From NCBI GenBank assembly GCA_021401465.1, contig JADDMT010000018.1:62001-126000 (forward strand): 64,000 nt of DNA, in the 5' to 3' direction. This stretch comes from Teratosphaeria epicoccoides (Eukaryota > Ascomycota > Dothideomycetes > Mycosphaerellales > Teratosphaeriaceae). The notes beneath the pieces were generated by a model. That model was given only the letters and a program-made list of their open reading frames with translations, had not been told where the DNA came from and searched no databases. The position numbers were made by a program, and so were the translations under genes. This document shows positions 53,410 through 63,050 of this stretch, one piece after another (position 1 is the first letter of the stretch; each line of letters opens with the position of its first letter).

Positions 53410-54639
53410 CTAAAGCTCATCATGCTCTCGCTCGGGTTTCCCGGCGTCCTTGTCCAGAGTGACACCATTCTTCTTCCGCCACTTCTCCCACAGCGCATGA
53501 AACTCCTTCTCCATCCCGCTCTCCATCTCATCTGGCAGGATAACCACATACTCGACGTGCAAATTGCCATGCGAGGGCGACCCTGACTCTTCATCCCATC
53601 GCCAGATCGGCATACCCTCACCGGGAACCACCTCCACGGTGCCTGGCTGCACCACTTGGCCTCGTCCTCGCGACAACTGGACAACATGGCCGTCGAGGTG
53701 CGTCAGATTGCGAGTCCAGTCGCCCATCCATGCTTCTCGCAGGGAGAGGACTTCGCGCCAGAACAGCGAGTCGCCTTTTCGGCGGAAGAAAGTGCCATCT
53801 GTGCGGTCCTTCTGCTCGGTCCCGATCTCTGGCTCCTGCTCTGACAAGTTCACCACGAGGTCTCCTGCCACGTAATCCGGATTCTCGTCTGCCTCGTTCT
53901 CGTATGTGACACGTGCGTTCTTCGGCACGCCTTTCTCGATATGCAGATCGAACGACTCCTCGCTCTTGACAATCCGCTTCCCGCCGCAGACCTTGCAGTG
54001 GTTCTTCACTGTGCTGCCCCTGCCACCGCAGACGTCGCACTGCATTTGCATTTGCTGGAAAATGCCCGGCGCTAACATTTGTTTCTGGACCACCATACCC
54101 TGCCCATTACACTTATGACACGTATGCCTCTGCCCGTCCTCGCTGCCACTTCCTTCGCACTTTTCGCAAATTACATCCTTCTGTATCTTGAAGTCGTGTT
54201 CGGCGCCTGTGTAGAAGTCCCTCAACGGCAGCTGTATCCTGACTTCCATGTCCGGGCCCCGCCGTTGCCCTCTTTGCCCAAAGTGCCCTCCGCCGCCGAA
54301 GAAGCGCGAGAACAAGTCGAAAGGATCATGACTGTGTCCTGGCCGACCACCCTTCTTATGCTGCTCGATCCCGTCGTGTCCATATTGGTCATAAATCTTT
54401 CTCGTCTCCGCATCGATCAAGACGTCATATGCTTCGGCCAATTCGACGAATCTTTGCTGTGCATTCGGATCTTCTGGATTCTTATCCGGGTGATACTGCT
54501 TTGACAGCTTTCGATATGACTTTTTAATTTGTCTCTCGTCGGCGTCCTTGTCGAGGTTGAGAATCTTGTAGTAGTCCTCGGCAGCAAGCGCAATCAACGG
54601 CAAGATGCAAAGCAAAGCGAGGGAGGAGAAGAGGAGCAT
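53410..54639 (-). CDS. SCJ1: ER-lumenal DnaJ/Hsp40 (Scj1-like) with HDEL signal
   Basis: Single-exon 409-residue type I J-protein. Residues 1-20 are a signal peptide (MLLFSSLALLCILPLIALAA). The J domain spans about 21-90 with HPD at residues 50-52 (QYHPDKN). A Gly/Phe-rich stretch (RFFGGGGHFGQRGQR) follows. The zinc-finger region has four repeats: CEKCEGSG, CHKCNGQG, CDVCGGRG and CKVCGGK. Two substrate-binding C-terminal subdomains complete the fold. The protein ends in HDEL, the fungal ER-retrieval signal, so it works as a co-chaperone of the ER Hsp70 (Kar2/BiP) in folding and ER-associated degradation. Length and architecture are those of yeast Scj1. The stop follows HDEL directly. Confidence 0.95.
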   Translation of the reverse strand: MLLFSSLALLCILPLIALAAEDYYKILNLDKDADERQIKKSYRKLSKQYHPDKNPEDPNAQQRFVELAEAYDVLIDAETRKIYDQYGHDGIEQHKKGGRPGHSHDPFDLFSRFFGGGGHFGQRGQRRGPDMEVRIQLPLRDFYTGAEHDFKIQKDVICEKCEGSGSEDGQRHTCHKCNGQGMVVQKQMLAPGIFQQMQMQCDVCGGRGSTVKNHCKVCGGKRIVKSEESFDLHIEKGVPKNARVTYENEADENPDYVAGDLVVNLSEQEPEIGTEQKDRTDGTFFRRKGDSLFWREVLSLREAWMGDWTRNLTHLDGHVVQLSRGRGQVVQPGTVEVVPGEGMPIWRWDEESGSPSHGNLHVEYVVILPDEMESGMEKEFHALWEKWRKKNGVTLDKDAGKPEREHDEL

Positions 54640-55258
54640 GGTGGGCAGTTGTTAACGCTGGATGGGCATGAGATTGATCGCTTGACCGTGATGGTTGGGC
54701 GCAGCGCTGGGCAGAGCTTTTCGGCCTATGCGATCATTGTGTGAGAGTGCGGAGCGTCACTTGCAGCTGGCACAATTGCAGTAGGCTCAGGATGGCTGAC
54801 TGCTGTAGCCGATTGGAATTCAATTCGCTTGATACAATTTAATTAATGCGGCTCAAGTCCCGCGCTCGGCTTGTGACAGTTGGTCATTCCAATCGAGCCT
54901 AGCTCGCATCAAACGCATTGGCAGGCACGCGAAACGCTCTACTTTGTGCTTGTCGCAGCATCATGCCGCTGGAACGATGCGATGCGAGTTTTCGAGATGC
55001 AGCGGTGGCAACTGTGAGATTTGTTGACGAGAGGCTGGTCGCAGGCTGCGCATAGGCCATGTACCATCACGGTACCTCGTCAGGACGTGCCATAAGTTCC
55101 ACTGAGCCATCGCCACCGTCGCTGCCACCAACACCGACCCCGTCACACCTCATCATCATTCTCCTTCTGCTTGCCCCTCAACCCCCATCCAAAGCTGCCC
55201 CATATCGATCCACAATCAAACATGGGAGCTGCAAACCATCAGAACTCATCTCGGCTTC
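54640..55258. other. Spacer, no supported gene
   Basis: Hsp40 promoter and the 3' UTR of the small Cys-rich gene. A short AT-rich patch (about 54820-54850) is present; no gene. Confidence 0.5.
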
Positions 55259-55489
55259 TTAGGAAGCAGGAACCGAACCAGCAGGTCTAGCAACAAGTCA
55301 GCATTGCCTCCTCGACTCCGGCTCGAGAAGGCGTGGCACTCACGGATACTTCTTGCCGTCCCGCTCGACCTTGGGCTCGCAAGTGCATTGCTCAGCTTCG
55401 GGGACGCTGTCGAGCACAGATGGGATGTGCGAGCCGCATCCTCTCCATGTCGTCTTCTGGCACCTGCCGCAGGTAGCTTTCATGCACAT
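55259..55489 (-). CDS. Tiny conserved Cys-rich protein, two exons
   Basis: Exon 1 is 55489-55344 and exon 2 is 55286-55259, with a 57-bp GT-AG intron (55343-55287). The product has only 57 residues: MCMKATCGRCQKTTWRGCG, then SHIPSVLDSVPEAEQCTCEP, then KVERDGKKYPPAGS. Six cysteines at 2, 7, 10, 18, 35 and 37 and one His at 21 suggest a small zinc-binding fold. The MCM.ATC..CQK.TW.GCG..I pattern with a distal CTC is, as far as I recall, a widespread but uncharacterised eukaryotic micro-protein family. The ATG is chosen at 55489 because the conserved part begins there; the frame is open further upstream. No signal peptide, so cytosolic or nuclear. Function unknown. Confidence 0.75.
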
Positions 55490-55891
55490 CTTGGCGAATG
55501 GAAGCTTCCACCCCTGTTCGATTTGGACCGAGCTGTCTCCGTCTGTCTTGTGGTAATGCAATTCCGAGTGAAGTGCAGGTGATGAAGAACAAAGCGCAAT
55601 GCCGATTGCGGGCTTCCTCACTTCCCCCATTTTAAGGTTCGAGCAAACTCAGTCCACCTTCCGATACGGGCAGCAGAGTCGACATTTCATGTTACGTAGG
55701 TATGGAGATACCTAACAGTTGTCATGCACATGGCGTCTTTTTGGAGTAACACGCCAATCCCGAAAAACCGCCCGACGTCACAATGCCAAGATCAAGCAGA
55801 TAGAAGTCAACAAATTATCCCCTTCCGCCGTGACTCATAATCTCAGCCACTACGCTGACCTTGGCTATGCTCTCTGGCATTGAGCTCTAGC

Positions 55892-56510
55892 ATCGGGCAA
55901 CCCCTTGGGCTTAGTCGAAATCCGCAAGGGCCAAGATGTCTCAACGGAGCATATGCAGATCTTGGCCCGAGATTTAACTTATCAGAGACGGCATTCATCT
56001 ACGAAAGCCCGATTGAGGACGGCCGTATCCCAGAATGGAAAATCCGCATTTTCGTGACAGACCAAGATCTCCCTTTCGCTGGCCATCCCACCACCGGCAT
56101 TGCGAGTGACGCCCTCAGGTTTCTGGCGAAGGAGGCGCCGCGAGGCAGACTGCTCAGCAACGCCGGCCCAATCGAGGTACAGCAGTCGAAAGGCGTGGTC
56201 ACCGCCTCCACCCCGCATAATGTACATATCCATACCGAGAACTGGCATACCCCCCAACACATCTTCGACCTCCAGCCCAAGCTTGCAGGCAGCGGCGCGC
56301 TGGCACCAGACTCTATCGATGTCGCCAGTCCTGTCCGCGGCGTCAGCTTCATCTATGCTGAGCTCCCCTCTTTGGAAGCTCGCAGTTGAGATGGGCAGAA
56401 AAAGCGACATTGGGGTGACGGTCACGCTCAATGATGCATCGGATGCTGTAGAGAGAGTTGAGTTGAGTGGAAGTGCTGCCAAGGTGATGGAAGATGTTAT
56501 CGAGTATTGA
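55892..56510 (+). pseudogene. PhzF-family (phenazine biosynthesis-like) relic
   Basis: PhzF-type isomerase/epimerase family. The N-terminus is readable as SGNPLGLVEIRKGQDVSTEH, then MQILAR, after which one base appears to be lost near 55971. The frame then gives FNLSETAFIY (containing the catalytic-type Glu) and IRIFVTDQDLPFAGHPTTG, and continues to ELPSLEA. Here the frame changes again near 56385 and the C-terminal VERVELSGSAAKVMEDVIEY follows at once. The conserved middle of the second domain (the PATGSA-type motif and its neighbours) is missing, so the gene has an internal deletion as well as a frameshift. No ATG fits the start. A non-functional remnant. Confidence 0.75.
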
Positions 56511-56718
56511 TAATCATGCTTGATCTCCTGGGTATCACTTGTAATCGACACCAGAACACGGCATGAATCTTCCAACGCCTTTCGCCACACCTCAGATGAG
56601 GTCGGAGAGAACGTATCTACTTGTGGCCGTTCAACAGCTTCTGCTTCGCAGCGGCCACCTCCTCGCTGCTCATATCACCATTGTGCCCCTGCTGATGCTG
56701 CTGCCGCTGATCCATCAA

Positions 56719-58541
56719 CTAGCTCGGCGCAGTCATCCCCGTCTGCTCCTGGATCGTGCTCAGCATCGGCGGCAAAGTCTGGATGAGGTTGCGAATCGGC
56801 GCCATGGAGTCCATATTACCATCCAGCGCACCAGTATTCCAGACATTGATCTTCGGCTGCAGACCATTAATAGCCCTAGCGTTTGCGTTGGCGAGCTCGG
56901 TGTAAGTGCCGTTCTGCAGCATCAGATACTGCATCAGACCTTGTGGCCCACCAAGGACGCCAGCCAGCTCGCCATAGGCCGCGGCCATCTGCTTGAGACC
57001 CTCTGCCTCCTTCTCGCGGACGATGTGGCTTGCCTCGGCTTCCTTCTGACGAGTGATGTAGTTGACCTCTGCCTCCCGCTCAGCCGCCACGTAATTCGCC
57101 TGCGCCTCCCGCTCGATCTTGACGGCCTGAGCAGCAGCCTCCTTATCGGCCATGAGGTATAGAGCCGGACCCTCCTTCTCCTTGCTGAGAAGCTCAGCAT
57201 CGGCGCGGGTGATCCGCTTGTACTTGGCCGCATCTGCGTCTTGTCTGCTGCGGAAGGCCACGGCTTCAGCATCCTGCTTCTGCTGGTAGGCTGCGGCATC
57301 GGCCTTCTTCTGCTGGCTATACTGCCCAGCATCGGCCTTCTCCTGGGCGCTCTCACGCGCGATCTTGGCCGAGACGACGTTCGTGGCACGCTGCCTCTCC
57401 AGCTCCACATGCGCGCGCTTCCCCTCGATCGCCTTCTGCAGCTCGGCATCCTTCTGTTGTGCTGCGCGATCGGCAGAGATCTCTTCGAGCTGGAGTTCCT
57501 TCCTGACCTCGATCGTACGGGATTTCAGCTTCTTATCAGCATCAGATTTCTCCATCTTGCGCTTGGTCTTGAGCACAGCTGTGTGGGCATTGATCTTGGC
57601 AATCTCCTGCTTGGTCTTGCCTTCCTTCTCAGCCTCGCCGACACGACCGATCATACGAGCATTGGCGACGTCAACCTGTGCCTGATTCTGCGCGCCTCCC
57701 CCGGCGTTCATGGAAAGAGGCTCGAAGTAACGAGAGTCGCCCAGGTCCTCTAGCTGTGAAATCCATGCCGTTAGCCACAGTGCTCCACTCCAGTGATTAA
57801 TTGGAATATATGGTGTTCTGCACGCATTTGAACGATCGAGTGACCAATCGTATGACTGAACAATCGACGGTACAATCACGGTCGACCGTATCATCGAGCA
57901 TTCAACTAGGTCGATCAATCATGTTTCGGATTGAATGATGGCACAGCTTTTTTTTTCTTTTGCAGCAGCATGCTCGGTGTCGCTTACCTCCTTAACGTTG
58001 GCATTATAGATGCGTAGGCCGAATTGATCGAGGTCCTTCTGGACATACACAATGACACGGTCACAGAACATGCGCCAATTGTTGAACAGCTCCTCCATCG
58101 TCATGCCCGAGACGATTTACCGTGTCTCGCGCTCGATGATGCCCTTGAAAATGCCTGTCACGGGATTAGCTACACAATCAGACGACTGCTAGAATTATTC
58201 AACCTACTCTGCACATGGTCCCTGCCAGCACCAATAGTCCTCTTGACATTCTGCGCACTGACCGCGCCGCTCTGGTCGCTATTCAAAAGTGTCGCGTACT
58301 TGATCAAGGCCTCATGCGTATCGGCCGGGCGATGGTGAAGACAGCCAGTAGCGCAAATTGCAGCTTCTTACTGGTCATCGCCTGCAGCGACATGGAGAAG
58401 TCGAAGGGTGTGATCGACACTGTCTGGATTTTCTGAAGCGGATAGACCATGCATTTCTTGGTGATGCGGACGCCATCGATGCCCACGCCGGTGACCGCGA
58501 GGTAGGCATTTGGCTCCCGAGATGTGGTACCAGAGGCCCAT
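56719..58541 (-). pseudogene. Flotillin-like (SPFH/band 7) gene with three lesions
   Basis: Flotillins are membrane-microdomain scaffold proteins with an SPFH head and an Ala/Glu-rich coiled coil. The last exon (57753-56719, 344 codons) is open and encodes the full coiled coil and tail (EVNYITRQKEAEASHIVREK, GGPQGLMQYLML). The head exons are damaged. From ATG 58541 (MGLWYHIS) one extra G in the run at 58516-58518 shifts the frame; without it the reading is SEPNAYLAVTGVGIDGVRIT. After LQFALLAVFTI one base is missing near 58330. After an intron at 58208-58155, a TAA at 58117-58119 interrupts KGIIERETR-stop-IVSGMTM. A 234-bp intron (57987-57754) then joins NANVKE to LEDLGDSRYF. Three independent lesions argue for a pseudogene, though clustered sequencing errors are possible. 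Confidence 0.8.
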
Positions 58542-59056
58542 CTTTTATGTGTTGGTCCTTGATGGTAGATGGTCGATGTATTGGTGGGTGAGCGGGCTGA
58601 GGAGATTAATCAAGCGCTCGGAGGTCCTAATTAGTGTAGAAGTGGGAGGCAGGCGGACATTTTAGATACCGTACGCCTGATGAGTACCTGTTATATTGTG
58701 CAGTTCTGCCTTGGAGCCCATGTACGCGCGTGATTTACTCCGATGCAACATTGAGTCAGCATTCGACCGCAAGCCATGCAACGCATACTCGGCAATGCTC
58801 CGCGGAATCTTACAGGGCGAGTATCTCCCTCACGTATGTTGAAAGTGCGCTGCGGTCCAACAAGGTGTTGGCAGACTTGGGCGTCACCTCAACCAAGGCG
58901 TAGTGCATGATTACGGGTTGATGGCGGAGCAAGACGGGTGCCTTATTAATGCGCGCAACTTTCAAACGAGAACAAGCTGCTAATCCTCTGTGCTGCGTGG
59001 CAGCCGAATGTGCCTCACCGTCTGAGCAGCTTCTGCCCGAACGCGAGAAACACTCC
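58542..59056. other. Divergent spacer
   Basis: Lies between the flotillin relic and the hypothetical gene. The frame of the latter is open upstream to 58949 without a better start. No other feature. Confidence 0.5.
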
Positions 59057-59707
59057 ATGGACTCTCCACCGACATACGAAAAAGTCGTCTTGGCGAGTGA
59101 ACGCTCCTTGGGCGTACTCAAGGACGAGATGATCCCACACAGATTCAGTATCCGAGACGAAGTCGGCGCATCGAAATCGCAGCACGTCGCGGCACTTGTC
59201 GAAAAGGTCTTGCCTCAGGTAAGGGATAGAGCGCAGTCCGGACAGGCGAATTCGACTCTGCTTCTCCTGCCGTCAGGACAGGGTAAGTCCATCCTCGCGC
59301 CTCAATCGCTGAGCATTCAGGGGTCAATACTCATATTAGCAGACGCTGTCGGGAAGGGCATGCTTGTCGGCTGGTGGGACGATGAGACTCCCATCTTGAT
59401 TCAACTTGAAGGACGGCACGACTCGCTTGAATTCTGGACGCAAAAAGAAGCTCTTACGCTTCTTCAAGATCAGCTGCTTGGAAACCTTGACAGCAGACCT
59501 ACTCAGCACGTCACCGCTGAGCGAGCCTTGCCGTCAAGAAAGCTAGCTCCAAGGAGGTCCTCACTCTTTAGTAGGAAGCAGGCCAAAGCCCAGCAGGGTC
59601 CGCGGCAGCCAAACGACCAGACTAGAGCGCCTGTGACGGTGGAGGTGATGTTGGACGAAGTCAACTTCCGGCATGAGAATGGATATGGACTGTACGAGAC
59701 GGTGTAG
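59057..59707 (+). CDS. Conserved fungal hypothetical protein, two exons
   Basis: Exon 1 is 59057-59282 and exon 2 is 59340-59707, with a 57-bp intron (GTAAGT ... ATTAG) that is a multiple of three and has no stop. Spliced length is about 197 residues. The N-terminus MDSPPTYEKVVLASER is a PPTY-type start common in fungal cytosolic proteins and could recruit WW-domain partners. Conserved-looking blocks are HRFSIRDEVGASKSQHVAAL, VLPQVRDRAQSG and GWWDDETPILIQLEGRHDSL, then EFWTQKEALTLLQDQLLG. The C-terminus is basic (APRRSSLFSRKQAKAQ) and ends NGYGLYETV. No known catalytic motif, signal peptide or membrane segment. An in-frame ATG at 58949 would add 36 residues; the PPTY start is preferred. Confidence 0.72.
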   Translation: MDSPPTYEKVVLASERSLGVLKDEMIPHRFSIRDEVGASKSQHVAALVEKVLPQVRDRAQSGQANSTLLLLPSGQGKSILAPQSLSIQGSILILADAVGKGMLVGWWDDETPILIQLEGRHDSLEFWTQKEALTLLQDQLLGNLDSRPTQHVTAERALPSRKLAPRRSSLFSRKQAKAQQGPRQPNDQTRAPVTVEVMLDEVNFRHENGYGLYETV

Positions 59708-60229
59708 GGCAAGGCGTGGTGGTCAGAGTGGAAGTCGGCTAGGTCCTAGGCACACACGCAGAACCCAGAGTGACCGCAAGTTATTTCGTGGAAGATCGTT
59801 GTGTCTGCTGCCATGAGCCATATGCAGTTTGAAGCTCAGGCATGGTATTGTTGAGATGATGATGGTGTTGATCCGGGAAGCACGGTGATAACGGGTAGGG
59901 AAAGGCAAGTCCGGTGCACTGGCCTAGTATCGAGGCGCGCTGCCTATTGGGTACCTCCTGAAGCCTCCAGCTGCCACGGGATGCGCTGGCAGCATCCCTT
60001 TCAATTTGAGACTGTAACAATATTACACGTCTGCACAGCTGCTGATGAAACTAAGCCTTGCAACTGTCCTCTCCAGGCGAAGACATTGGTACTCCCACTA
60101 AAAGGCTAAACTTCATCATTGCTTCTACAGTCTTTGTAGGCCGACAGCTTCGATATAAGGGAGCTCTGGCTGCATTGCTAATGTAGTTGCAGCGAATGTG
60201 TCTCTTTCGGTCGTCTGATCATGCCAACC
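59708..60229. other. Spacer between convergent genes
   Basis: 3' ends of the hypothetical gene and of the permease gene. No gene seen. Confidence 0.5.
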
Positions 60230-62047
60230 TCATCCCTCCTGATTCCAGACATCCTTGGCTCGATGAATCGGATCGACGTTCGCATAACCAAACCCTTCAC
60301 TTCGTCTCCTCTGCTCACTCACTCGTGCACCAGCATTCTTCTCATCGTTCCCCCCTTCAATTGGTGGCCTATGCCCTTTACCCTCAGCCATGATCTCAAC
60401 TCCATCGATGGTCTTTGGCACCAGACTCGCTTTCCACGGGAACAAATAATGCAGGCCTGTGTATACAAAGCTGGACATCACGAACCCGTACAGCCAGCAG
60501 AAGCTGTAGAGATTCAAGATGCCAGCATTGACATGTGTGCTATTCGGACTTATGGCATGTGCGAGACCGGGAAGATTCGGCGTCGTGGCGATGAGGAATG
60601 CAACGAGGCCCTGCCAATTTATCCCATAGAGGTAGCGATACCTCCCATGGGGATCGTACAGCGCCGGGACGTCAATGGCACGGCGCTTCACAAGCCAGTA
60701 GTCGGATGCGATTATGCCGGCAATCGGCGCCAGGAATACAGAATACCCGCTCATGAAACTCAAAAACGTCTCGGCGCTGCTGATGATCTTCCAAGGCACA
60801 ATGACCCATCCGCCAACTACGGCTGCGACAATGCAGCCTCGGAAGATGTTGATATATCTCGGACAGAGCACAGTCAAATCGTTGGCTGCAGAGATAGAGT
60901 TGGCTGTGATGTTCGTGCCGACCTGGGCAATGTACCAAGCTGTTGCTGCAAAGAACGCAGCTGCTCTGCCACCGTGGCCGTACTTCTGCCACTCAATCAT
61001 GATGTCCAGCGGATTCCAGTAGTACTCATCCCAGATGATCTTGCTCGCAGATGTTGTCACTATGCCTAACACTCCGCACAAGGTAAAGATAATAGGCAAG
61101 AATGGAAGCTGGATGTATTGGCCTCGGGAAGACTTGGCATATCGGCTGAAGTCAGGGATGTTGCAGGCCAGCGTTGCCCATGATCCAGTCACAGAAGACA
61201 TACAGGCAAGCCATTGATACGCATAGGCGGAGCCGCTGACTGCGGGATGTTGATCAAACAGGGCACCACCGCCACCAGCTTTATGCACACACCAGCCGAG
61301 AGTCGCGATAGCGGCGACAGGAGCAGCGACAATCTTTACAATGAATAGCCAACGAAGCCTGGTGGGTGGGATTAAGAGGAGAGGAAGCTGAATGATCCCT
61401 ACACCTATGTCAGCGTTGTACGAACTGTATGAAGGGTCTGATATGAGTGACGCACAGAACAGGAAGTAGCTTATCATGCCCTCAGTAGTGATTCCTTGGT
61501 TCAGACCAATGCGATTCGGTATCTTGTTGAACGAAGGCCAAATCGAGCTGATCATGACCTGCATAGCCACAGCACCATTTGCGCCTTGGATACCCAGCCA
61601 GAAAATTGCCAGGATGGACCGACTGACGATGCAGAAGTAAGCGAAGTAGTAGCCAAATCCCGAGCGGACAATGACAGAGAATGGGATGTGTAGTGCTGCT
61701 CCAATGGCTCCGTTCAAAACCATGGGAACGGCAACGCAGAATGTCCCGACGACCATAATCGGGATCGCTTCCCGCCATGTCAAGCCGACCGCAATGATTG
61801 AAGATGCAGTCTCCCAGGTGCCAAGATTAATGGTATCGGTCGCCCAGTATGCCATCCAGGTCCATAGTGTCCACGTCTGGTCTTCAATGGGCGTGGGATC
61901 CATATCCTTGTTGGTCCATACATGGTCTGGTGCGAGCGCACCGCTTTGCTTGGGCAGCTCCCAAGCATGAACGGAGGTGCATCTTGCTTTAATGGTTTGC
62001 TTGGAAGGTATGTATCTGCTTAAATCCAGATTGATTTTCAGCGCCAT
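60230..62047 (-). CDS. NCS1-family nucleobase/cation permease (Fur4/Dal4 type)
   Basis: Plasma-membrane proton symporter for a nucleobase or related compound (uracil, uridine, allantoin or thiamine). An intron at 61455-61399 (57 bp, GTGCGT ... GTGTAG, multiple of three, no stop) is inferred because its removal restores SYFLFWIIQLPLLLIPP; the protein then has about 586 residues. About twelve transmembrane helices are visible. Family signatures include the start DLSRYIPSKQTIKARC, DTINLGTWETASSIIAVGLT, the RSGFGYYFAYFCIVSRSILA segment, GSWATLACNIPDFSRYAKS and WDEYYWNPLDIM. SDYWLVKRRAIDVPALYDPH and GRYRYLYGINW close the conserved core. The C-terminal 60 residues are hydrophilic with Lys residues suitable for ubiquitin-driven endocytosis. 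The exact substrate cannot be settled by eye. Confidence 0.9.
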   Translation of the reverse strand: MALKINLDLSRYIPSKQTIKARCTSVHAWELPKQSGALAPDHVWTNKDMDPTPIEDQTWTLWTWMAYWATDTINLGTWETASSIIAVGLTWREAIPIMVVGTFCVAVPMVLNGAIGAALHIPFSVIVRSGFGYYFAYFCIVSRSILAIFWLGIQGANGAVAMQVMISSIWPSFNKIPNRIGLNQGITTEGMISYFLFCASLISDPSYSSYNADIGVGIIQLPLLLIPPTRLRWLFIVKIVAAPVAAIATLGWCVHKAGGGGALFDQHPAVSGSAYAYQWLACMSSVTGSWATLACNIPDFSRYAKSSRGQYIQLPFLPIIFTLCGVLGIVTTSASKIIWDEYYWNPLDIMIEWQKYGHGGRAAAFFAATAWYIAQVGTNITANSISAANDLTVLCPRYINIFRGCIVAAVVGGWVIVPWKIISSAETFLSFMSGYSVFLAPIAGIIASDYWLVKRRAIDVPALYDPHGRYRYLYGINWQGLVAFLIATTPNLPGLAHAISPNSTHVNAGILNLYSFCWLYGFVMSSFVYTGLHYLFPWKASLVPKTIDGVEIMAEGKGHRPPIEGGNDEKNAGARVSEQRRRSEGFGYANVDPIHRAKDVWNQEG

Positions 62048-63050
62048 TGTGAGCGAGCACAGGAGCAGGCCTCACTGCTCGCGAGACCCGAATTTCAGCA
62101 ATGAGAGAGCAAATACAAGTACAGAAAGCATCAGCTCACACCTAGCTGAGGCCTTGGTAAGCAATGGAAGCACCAGAGCTGTCTTATAGCTGCTGTGCAG
62201 CCAGCGAGCTGTCATCGAGATGCATGTTCCCATTCTACAGAACCAATCCGAGTCCGCGATACCATTGGCTGCATACCGCGTGTCTTATCAACGGCCTTTG
62301 CTCTGGCTTTCCAGAAGGCTGCAAGATGCGCCACATGGCTGTCATCTCGCTGCTGCATGGTAACCTGGAAAACCCAATGCCGACCTACGGCTGGGACAGT
62401 ACAACGCGGGCTAGCCCTATCAGTTCGCATGTCGCGTCGGGTCTGACAGTCGGAGCTACATTGGATGTCTCGGAAAAAAGCATCTCCTCGCGTCTACGAG
62501 TCTTTGGCTGTGAAGCATATCGAGACGCAGACTGTGGTTTCGTCATCTCGGCTGTTGCAACCGTTCGTGGTCGAGATGCAGACAGATGAGCAAGGTTGCA
62601 AAGGAATCGAGAGAAGTGCCACAACCTGTGCACGGACGTCGTCCTGCGTCTGTTTAGGCAATCAAATCGTATTTACACACACCTCGCCGTCACCAACACC
62701 AGGATGTCGACGAGCGCATCAGATCATCGCAGACTCGCCGCTCCAAGGCCAGATCGCGCTGAAGGCTTCAGCGCTAAAGTGAACTTCCTTGCTTGCTTCC
62801 TCATCTGCGTCTGCTAATGTAAGTATTTATGACCAGAGCAATGAGCTGGTGGGATGTGCACGGCGACTTCCCCCAAGAGGAAGTAGTACTCGATCGGACA
62901 TGAAGGTCGATTGAAACGCAGGAATCGCCACACGTCCATATCTCAGTGAAGCAAGACGAATGCAGATGCGCGGTCAGAGGAGTAGCACTTACGTACCCTC
63001 CCGCCTTCTGCTCTCTTCCCTTCAAGCGAATTTGGCATTCAAGAATTATT
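62048..63050. other. Divergent spacer
   Basis: Promoter side of both the permease and the reductase relic. A plus-strand frame 62164-62589 is open but has no motif and starts inside promoter-like sequence. Confidence 0.5.

Noticed and set aside
53410..53421. HDEL end of the Hsp40 as something unusual
   Set aside because: This is the expected ER-retrieval signal for a fungal Scj1-type protein.
62164..62589. 141-codon plus-strand ORF upstream of the reductase relic
   Set aside because: No motif, Cys/Ser-rich random-looking sequence, lies in the permease promoter.
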